DNA of 8,796 nucleotides, from NCBI GenBank assembly GCA_001805655.1, contig MHGR01000053.1, positions 1 to 8,796 of the forward strand, given 5' to 3'. Each line of letters begins with the position of its first letter. The stretch's first letter is position 1. The DNA comes from Omnitrophica WOR_2 bacterium RIFCSPHIGHO2_02_FULL_52_10 (GTDB lineage Bacteria > Omnitrophota > Gorgyraeia > Zapsychrales > Zapsychraceae). The position numbers and the translations under genes are program-made. Shown piece by piece: positions 5,391-8,796 of the stretch. A model generated the notes under the pieces. The model saw only the letters and a program-made list of their open reading frames with translations, ran no database searches and had not been told where the DNA came from.

Positions 5391-5663
5391 TCAATGCTTT
5401 TCTTCCTTATATGCCGCAAGGACCGCCTCGGATATCTGTTCGCGCACGTCCTGTGTCAGACAACGGACGCTCTCATACCATTTCTTATCCTTGGCCTGCT
5501 CCTGGGGCATGGACACAAATAATCCCTTTTTCCCCTCTAAGAGCCGTATGCCTTTGATTAACAATGCGTCATTCACGATGATGTCGGCAAAGGCCTTCAA
5601 CGGGCGGTCCGTGTCAAACCGGTACAGCCGCTGCACCTGAATTGCCAGGGTGTTCGTTTCCAT
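5391..5663 (-). CDS. spoVG: SpoVG family protein
   Basis: This 90-residue protein matches the SpoVG fold along its length: an opening strand (TLAIQVQRLYRF), PLKAFADIIVNDALLIKGIRLLEGKKGLFVSMP at 21-53, where the GLFVSMP block is the family hallmark, then a C-terminal helix VREQISEAVLAAYKEE (73-88). In Firmicutes and spirochaetes, SpoVG proteins bind nucleic acid and affect sporulation, cell division or virulence genes; outside spore formers they are usually general regulators. An earlier in-frame ATG at 5687 would add eight residues. I chose 5663 because AAAGGA lies eight bases upstream of it and no ribosome binding site precedes the longer start. The downstream side abuts heptad array B. Confidence 0.88.
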   Translation of the reverse strand: METNTLAIQVQRLYRFDTDRPLKAFADIIVNDALLIKGIRLLEGKKGLFVSMPQEQAKDKKWYESVRCLTQDVREQISEAVLAAYKEEKH

Positions 5664-5696
5664 GATCATTATCCTTTCCATTTTCATTGCTTAAGA

Positions 5697-6028
5697 TTCA
5701 CTAATAGTCACGGAGCTTGAATCTGGTTTAATTTGATTGCTTTGTTTTCATTTGCTGCTCTTCCGGCGCCACATCCTCCGAATAGCACCGCTTGCACGGG
5801 CCATACTCCCCTTCGATGGCTTTCTTCTTGTCCAGTTTCGTCACATTCTGATTGTTCTTCAAAAGACGGCATATCTCTTTGTGATATTTCGTCCCATTCG
5901 CTGTAACAACCACGTCCTCGGCAAAAACAAGCGTCGTTGCCGATAAAAACGTCACTAACATTCCAGCCATTACTAATTTTCTGATCATCGCATTCCCTCC
6001 TTTTTTCGCGTCCGTAACTATTAGTGAA
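5697..6028. repeat. 18-bp inverted repeat enclosing the small secreted-protein gene
   Basis: TTCACTAATAGTCACGGA at 5697-5714 and TCCGTAACTATTAGTGAA at 6011-6028 are inverted copies matching at 17 of 18 positions, 332 bases end to end. The right copy overlaps the last codons and stop of the propeller gene (6021-6023). The left copy lies between the small gene and spoVG. Flanking bases show no obvious target duplication. It could be a gene-cassette boundary, an invertible segment or a long-range RNA stem. Confidence 0.75.
5728..5988 (-). CDS. Small secreted protein with a His/Cys metal-site-like motif
   Basis: This 86-residue protein has a signal peptide (basic start, hydrophobic core 7-21, likely cut after VFA at 21-23). 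The mature part carries GTKYHKEIC (32-40) and, 25 residues further on, GPCKRC (63-68). The arrangement H36, C40, C65, C68 resembles the small Ada-like or nuclease-tail motif seen in many exported proteins (KYHxxxC ... PCxxC). It probably forms a disulfide or a zinc site; the sequence does not say which. The end (70-86) is charged and probably disordered. GGAGG lies eight bases before the ATG. The stop of the propeller gene is 32 bases upstream, and an 18-bp inverted repeat encloses the gene. No specific function is assigned. Confidence 0.82.
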   Translation of the reverse strand: MIRKLVMAGMLVTFLSATTLVFAEDVVVTANGTKYHKEICRLLKNNQNVTKLDKKKAIEGEYGPCKRCYSEDVAPEEQQMKTKQSN

Positions 6029-7682
6029 ATTTCGTTGCGCGTGACGGCTCCCCGTCTCGTTCTTTGATCTGCCTACTAAATGCCCCTCCCGTCAAGGCGT
6101 CGATCAGCGCCGTCAATTCTGCGACACGCATTTCCTGGTCCGCTCGAAATAGTGTGTTCTCCTCTTGTGCCAACAAATCAGCCTGGACCCTGCGGCGCTC
6201 AAAATACAGCCTGGTCACCTCGTTGAGGATATCTTCCCTCAATTCCACCATCAGCTTGGAGCGGGAATCAATGGTCGTCTGATCCGTGCTCCACACCAGG
6301 TCCGCCAGATTCCAGGACAACGTCACCCCCCAATCCAGGAAGTCGCGGCCCCTGCGCAGCGCATCCGGTGAGGGCCCCGTATCCCAATGAAACAATTCCG
6401 TGGCATCCCGATCCAACCCGACGGAAAGATCCGGCAGCAGCGCCCTGGTGCGGGCCAGGGCTCTCCAATTGCTGATCTTGTCCGGGTGGACTTCCGCATA
6501 ATGAATGGCCATGGCATGCACGTCATTAACAGTCGGTTCGTGAAGAAACCCATACCGGCCCCCATGGCCGGTATGGGTTTGGTCATTGCGGGTCTGGGCG
6601 GGTGTGGCGTGAAGCTGCTCAGACGTACCGCTTAAGAATGGGAGCGCTTTCCCGTTGGACAAATAAAAAATGCCTTTGGCCGTCGCCGCATACACCGTTC
6701 CCCGCCGCGTTTCAGTCACGTCATTCACCGTACCGGTTTCCATTCCTTTATATAACGGCATCCATTGTCCATGCTCCAGGGAAAACACCCCCTTATGTGT
6801 TCCTGCCAAGATTTTTAAGCATCCCTCCGGCGCATTCCCGCATTCATCTGAGGGTATTTCACGCGCGGATAATGCGGTCAATCCATCAAGCGCAAGATTA
6901 CCACCCGGCAGAGGCCGCCACTCATCGCCGAAATCACCGCTCCAATAAATTCCCTTCGTTGTGCCGAGAAGAAGATCGTTATACTCTCCATTAGTAATCG
7001 CAACGGCACGAATGGAGCCGTCACTGTCCCCCTCGGAGGGTTCTTCCGCATTCTCATCCGTCCCCAAACGCTCCGCAGCGCCCAAGGAAAAAACCTGCCG
7101 GACTTCCCCGGTTTGCTTATTGAAGTTGTATAATTTTTGCCCGGTGGCAAAATAGATGAAACGCCTGTCCTGGGCAGTGTGATAAACCAGCCTTTTGCTC
7201 AGACGTCCGTTGACCGCCCGCCATTCCGTTGCCGCATCATCTTTAAAGCGCACGCCGTCTTCCGTGCCCAAATAAATTGTGTTCTGGAACCGCAGGACAG
7301 CAAGACACCGCCTGGATTCCTCACTGGAGGAAAAATATATCCGTTCCCAATTTTGGCCGTTATCCCGGCTGGCATACAAACCGGCATCCGTGGCCGCATA
7401 CATCGTTCCGGGACGGTCTTCCGGGATATAAATATCATTCACGGCCGCCTGCTCTCCCGAAGGGCGTAAAATAACTTCAAAATTTGTCCCGCCATTTAAA
7501 GAGCGGTACAGCGCTCTTGCCGTGCCGGCATAAATCACCTGTTCATCTTGGGGATCTATTGTCATTTGAAGGACTTCTGCCTCATAAATTCCACGGGCTG
7601 CTTTCTGCCAAACAGCCGTGTTGGACGAAAACCCTAAACTGGCGAATACAATCACGAATATAACCGCAAGCCGACCTTTCAT
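6021..7682 (-). CDS. Secreted beta-propeller (Asp-box) protein with C-terminal helical domain
   Basis: This 553-residue protein has a signal peptide (hydrophobic 5-18). Residues about 25-350 form repeated strands with Asp-box motifs SRDNGQNW (105-112) and SGDFGDEW (248-255), a degenerate copy at 61-68, and recurring YAATDAGLY, YAATAKGIF and LAGTHKGVF repeats. This is typical of sialidase/BNR and VPS10-like propellers, but sialidase catalytic residues are not evident. A linker (351-385) follows, then a helical region (386-540) with LPDLSVGLDRDATEL, WGVTLSWNLADLVW and EVTRLYFERRR. That part resembles outer-membrane efflux (TolC-like) proteins, which is an inference. An upstream in-frame TTG at 7709 is possible, but GGAGGAGGGG lies eight bases before the ATG at 7682 and inside the longer reading, so 7682 is preferred. 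The likely location is the periplasm or outer membrane. Confidence 0.82.
   Translation of the reverse strand: MKGRLAVIFVIVFASLGFSSNTAVWQKAARGIYEAEVLQMTIDPQDEQVIYAGTARALYRSLNGGTNFEVILRPSGEQAAVNDIYIPEDRPGTMYAATDAGLYASRDNGQNWERIYFSSSEESRRCLAVLRFQNTIYLGTEDGVRFKDDAATEWRAVNGRLSKRLVYHTAQDRRFIYFATGQKLYNFNKQTGEVRQVFSLGAAERLGTDENAEEPSEGDSDGSIRAVAITNGEYNDLLLGTTKGIYWSGDFGDEWRPLPGGNLALDGLTALSAREIPSDECGNAPEGCLKILAGTHKGVFSLEHGQWMPLYKGMETGTVNDVTETRRGTVYAATAKGIFYLSNGKALPFLSGTSEQLHATPAQTRNDQTHTGHGGRYGFLHEPTVNDVHAMAIHYAEVHPDKISNWRALARTRALLPDLSVGLDRDATELFHWDTGPSPDALRRGRDFLDWGVTLSWNLADLVWSTDQTTIDSRSKLMVELREDILNEVTRLYFERRRVQADLLAQEENTLFRADQEMRVAELTALIDALTGGAFSRQIKERDGEPSRATKFH
6546..6580. repeat. 15-bp perfect palindrome inside the propeller gene
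   Basis: AAACCCATACCGGCC (6546-6560) and GGCCGGTATGGGTTT (6566-6580) are perfect inverted copies around CCCAT. They encode residues 368-379 (QTHTGHGGRYGF), exactly in the linker between the propeller and the helical domain. The reading frame continues through it. Confidence 0.85.
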
Positions 7683-7800
7683 CGTTGGTACCCCTCCTCC
7701 TTGGAACAAAGGGTAACATATGTTTGATTATTTGTCAAATTTACATTGTCATTAAATCAACACACAACTATCTGAAATATAAAGTCTTGTGTATAATTAA

Positions 7801-7816
7801 AAAATTAATTAATTTT
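7801..7816. promoter_or_regulatory. 16-bp AT palindrome
   Basis: AAAATTAATTAATTTT is a perfect palindrome midway between the divergent genes. It could be a regulator or nucleoid-protein site, but AT-rich palindromes of this kind also arise by chance. Confidence 0.35.
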
Positions 7817-7853
7817 GGTGGCCGTAATTTGGTTGATTTTTTTGTAAGTGATA

Positions 7854-7893
7854 TTGACTAATTATCAAATCATGTTAAACTTTCCTTAGTCAA
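7854..7893 (+). promoter_or_regulatory. Probable promoter and operator of the XRE-cupin gene
   Basis: TTGACT (7854-7859) and TAAACT (7876-7881) are 16 bases apart, a reasonable sigma-70 promoter, with a start expected near 7888. Perfect inverted arms TTGACTAA (7854-7861) and TTAGTCAA (7886-7893) cover the -35 box and the expected start, as an autoregulatory operator would. Confidence 0.55.
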
Positions 7894-7925
7894 CCGGTAC
7901 AAATTTTACCCAGAAAAATCTAACC

Positions 7926-7937
7926 TGACCGCGGTCA
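7926..7937. promoter_or_regulatory. 12-bp palindrome in the leader of the XRE gene
   Basis: TGACCGCGGTCA is a perfect palindrome about 40 bases downstream of the proposed transcription start and 46 bases before the ATG. It is a candidate operator for the XRE protein or another dimeric regulator. Confidence 0.4.
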
Positions 7938-7983
7938 CGCGATGCTTTACGCGCCGTGCGCGGCACTAACCAAGGAACAGGAC

Positions 7984-8535
7984 ATGTATATAGGGAAGAG
8001 ACTGAAGGAACTGCGCAAAGCCAAAGGAATGAGCCTGACCGCACTGGCCGAAAAAAGCGGGGTCCAGATCGCCACGCTCAGCCGGATAGAAAACATGAAA
8101 ATGACCGGCACGATTGAGTCCCACATGAACATCGCCCGGGCGCTGGAGGTCGACATCACCCAGCTGTATACAGACATGGTCCAAAAGGAGGACAAGGTCG
8201 ACCTGAGGACCTCCCGGTCACAGACGGACGTCTTTGTCCACAGCGACAAGTCCTCTTATGAGATCCTGACCTCCAAAATCCTTTCCAAAAAGATGATGCC
8301 CGTTTTGCTGAAAGTCGAGCCGGGCGGCCGGACCAACCCGGAGCAAAACCTGCCCGGCACGGAGAAATTCGTCTATGTCCTGGAGGGCAACCTTGAGGTG
8401 AACATCGGGGAGGAGGCCTACACGCTGGCCAAGGGCAACACCCTGTATTTTGACGCCTCGGTCAGGCATCATTTCGCCAATACAGGAAAGACCGCGGCGA
8501 GGGCGCTGTGCGTGGGGACGCCGGCGGCGCTGTAA
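7984..8535 (+). CDS. XRE-family regulator with C-terminal cupin domain
   Basis: This 183-residue cytoplasmic DNA-binding protein has a Cro/cI helix-turn-helix at about 4-63, with GKRLKELRKAKGMSLTALAE and GVQIATLSRIEN, where helix 3 contacts DNA. A linker follows, then a small cupin barrel at about 105-178 (PGGRTNPE, FVYVLEGNLEVNIGEE, LAKGNTLYFDASVRHHF). The usual first-motif HxH of metal-binding cupins is missing and only H162/H163 of the second motif remain, so the barrel may sense a small molecule without the standard metal site. XRE-cupin proteins typically control one or a few nearby genes. AAGGA lies before the ATG at 7984, which I prefer to an upstream in-frame ATG at 7942. The promoter region carries two palindromes. 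The next gene downstream encodes a response regulator, 161 bases away. Confidence 0.9.
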   Translation: MYIGKRLKELRKAKGMSLTALAEKSGVQIATLSRIENMKMTGTIESHMNIARALEVDITQLYTDMVQKEDKVDLRTSRSQTDVFVHSDKSSYEILTSKILSKKMMPVLLKVEPGGRTNPEQNLPGTEKFVYVLEGNLEVNIGEEAYTLAKGNTLYFDASVRHHFANTGKTAARALCVGTPAAL

Positions 8536-8540
8536 ATTTT

Positions 8541-8685
8541 CGTGAATCGTGAAGCGTGAAACGTGAAGCGAGATGACAAAAATGGACAAAATCCGAAATT
8601 GTAGATACCCACGGGCTCTGCCCGTGGGTATCTACTCAAAAAATTATAAACGAGATACGTTTCACGAGATACGCTTCACGTAAAT
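8541..8685. repeat. Inverted heptad-repeat array C around a strong hairpin
   Basis: The left half is CGTGAAT, CGTGAAG, CGTGAAA, CGTGAAG, CGAGATG at 8541-8575. The right half alternates CGAGATA, CGTTTCA, CGAGATA, CGCTTCA from 8651 to 8678, still in steps of seven. The halves are inverted: 8548-8557 pairs perfectly with 8671-8680, and 8556-8564 with 8657-8665. Between them lies the hairpin at 8601-8635. The array fills the gap between the XRE gene and the ribosome binding site of the next gene. Confidence 0.75.
8601..8635. terminator. 16-bp perfect hairpin, possible terminator
   Basis: GTAGATACCCACGGGC (8601-8616) and GCCCGTGGGTATCTAC (8620-8635) pair perfectly around TCT. It is the strongest stem in the window and lies 65 bases past the XRE stop. 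No T-run follows on the plus strand, so it may stop transcription weakly or be a repeat. On the minus strand it is also not followed by a clean T-run. Confidence 0.6.
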
Positions 8686-8696
8686 AGGAGGAAATT

Positions 8697-8796
8697 ATGA
8701 CCAAATTATCTAAAGTTTTAATCTGCGATGACGAAGAAGACATCCGCGAATCCCTTAAGCTCATCCTGGGCGACCATTACGACCTGCTTCTGACCG
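8697..8796 (+). CDS. Response regulator, N-terminal part (cut by window edge)
   Basis: Thirty-three residues are visible: MTKLSKVLICDDEEDIRESL and onward to DLLLT. VLICDDEEDIRESL is the first strand, acidic pair and first helix of a receiver domain. The phospho-acceptor aspartate and any output domain lie beyond the edge, so the type (CheY-like, OmpR, NtrC or other) cannot be told. AGGAGG (8686-8691) lies five bases before the ATG. The gene follows the XRE-cupin gene on the same strand, separated by heptad array C. Confidence 0.85.
   Translation, partial: MTKLSKVLICDDEEDIRESLKLILGDHYDLLLT

Larger units (their letters stand above)
7683..7983. other. Divergent intergenic region between propeller gene and XRE regulator
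   Basis: This 301-base region holds no gene. It is AT-rich from about 7720 to 7890 and then turns GC-rich. A plus-strand promoter with an inverted repeat, and two palindromes, are listed separately. For the minus strand, TTGACA (7738-7733) is followed after 17 bases by a poor -10 (TACCCT, 7715-7710), so a promoter for the propeller gene is only weakly supported. An in-frame ATG at 7942 would lengthen the XRE protein by 14 residues but lacks a ribosome binding site. Confidence 0.5.

Noticed and set aside
6021..7682. Catalytic sialidase
   Set aside because: Asp-box motifs are shared by many propellers. The arginine triad and other active-site residues of sialidases are not evident.
6021..7709. 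Longer propeller protein starting at the TTG at 7709
   Set aside because: The strong Shine-Dalgarno sequence for the ATG at 7682 would lie inside the longer coding region, and the signal peptide starts cleanly at 7682.
7942..7983. XRE-cupin start at 7942
   Set aside because: There is no ribosome binding site before 7942, while 7984 has AAGGA at good spacing and begins right at the helix-turn-helix domain.

Overview
The window looks like chromosomal DNA of an uncultured Gram-negative bacterium, possibly a Candidatus Omnitrophota (OP3) or related PVC-type lineage. This placement is an inference. It rests on the mix of a stand-alone SpoVG protein, a lamin-tail-domain protein with a PEP-CTERM-like tail, a beta-propeller protein joined to an apparent outer-membrane-efflux-like helical region, and intergenic DNA crowded with hairpins. 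No marker in the window fixes the taxon. The genes are compact, mostly have good Shine-Dalgarno sites, and lie on the minus strand up to about 7.7 kb, then on the plus strand.

Layout. 1-320: the start of a two-helix membrane protein that runs off the left edge. 321-741: a tRNA-Ser(UGA) gene flanked by several hairpins. 742-2612: serS and a five-helix membrane protein, translationally coupled by an ATGA overlap and reading toward the tRNA-Ser. 2683-3120: a stand-alone CheY-like receiver with a terminator-shaped hairpin in its leader. 3371-3908: a type II toxin-antitoxin pair (ribbon-helix-helix antitoxin, RelE/ParE-type toxin) with its own promoter and operator. 3904-5124: a secreted lamin-tail protein behind a RAYT/IS200-like protein that appears to have lost its catalytic residues. 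5125-5390: three consecutive structured repeats. 5391-7682: spoVG, a small secreted His/Cys protein enclosed by an 18-bp inverted repeat, and a large secreted beta-propeller protein. 7683-7983: a divergent promoter region. 7984-8535: an XRE-cupin regulator. 8536-8696: another structured repeat. 8697-8796: the start of a second response regulator.

The most unusual signal is in the intergenic DNA. Three separate stretches (5142-5216, 5326-5388, 8541-8685) are degenerate arrays with a strict seven-base period. Each is arranged as two inverted halves, but each uses a different heptad. Two of them flank a 99-base element that can fold into a three-way junction, next to the RAYT-like gene. A 15-bp perfect palindrome also sits in frame at a domain junction in the propeller gene. 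Together these suggest that repeat-generating or palindrome-mobilising activity has shaped this locus. Whether the RAYT-like protein takes part cannot be told from sequence alone.

Functional links visible here: serS lies beside a tRNA that its product charges; the toxin and antitoxin overlap and share a promoter; the XRE-cupin regulator and the propeller gene diverge from one 301-base region that carries several palindromes.
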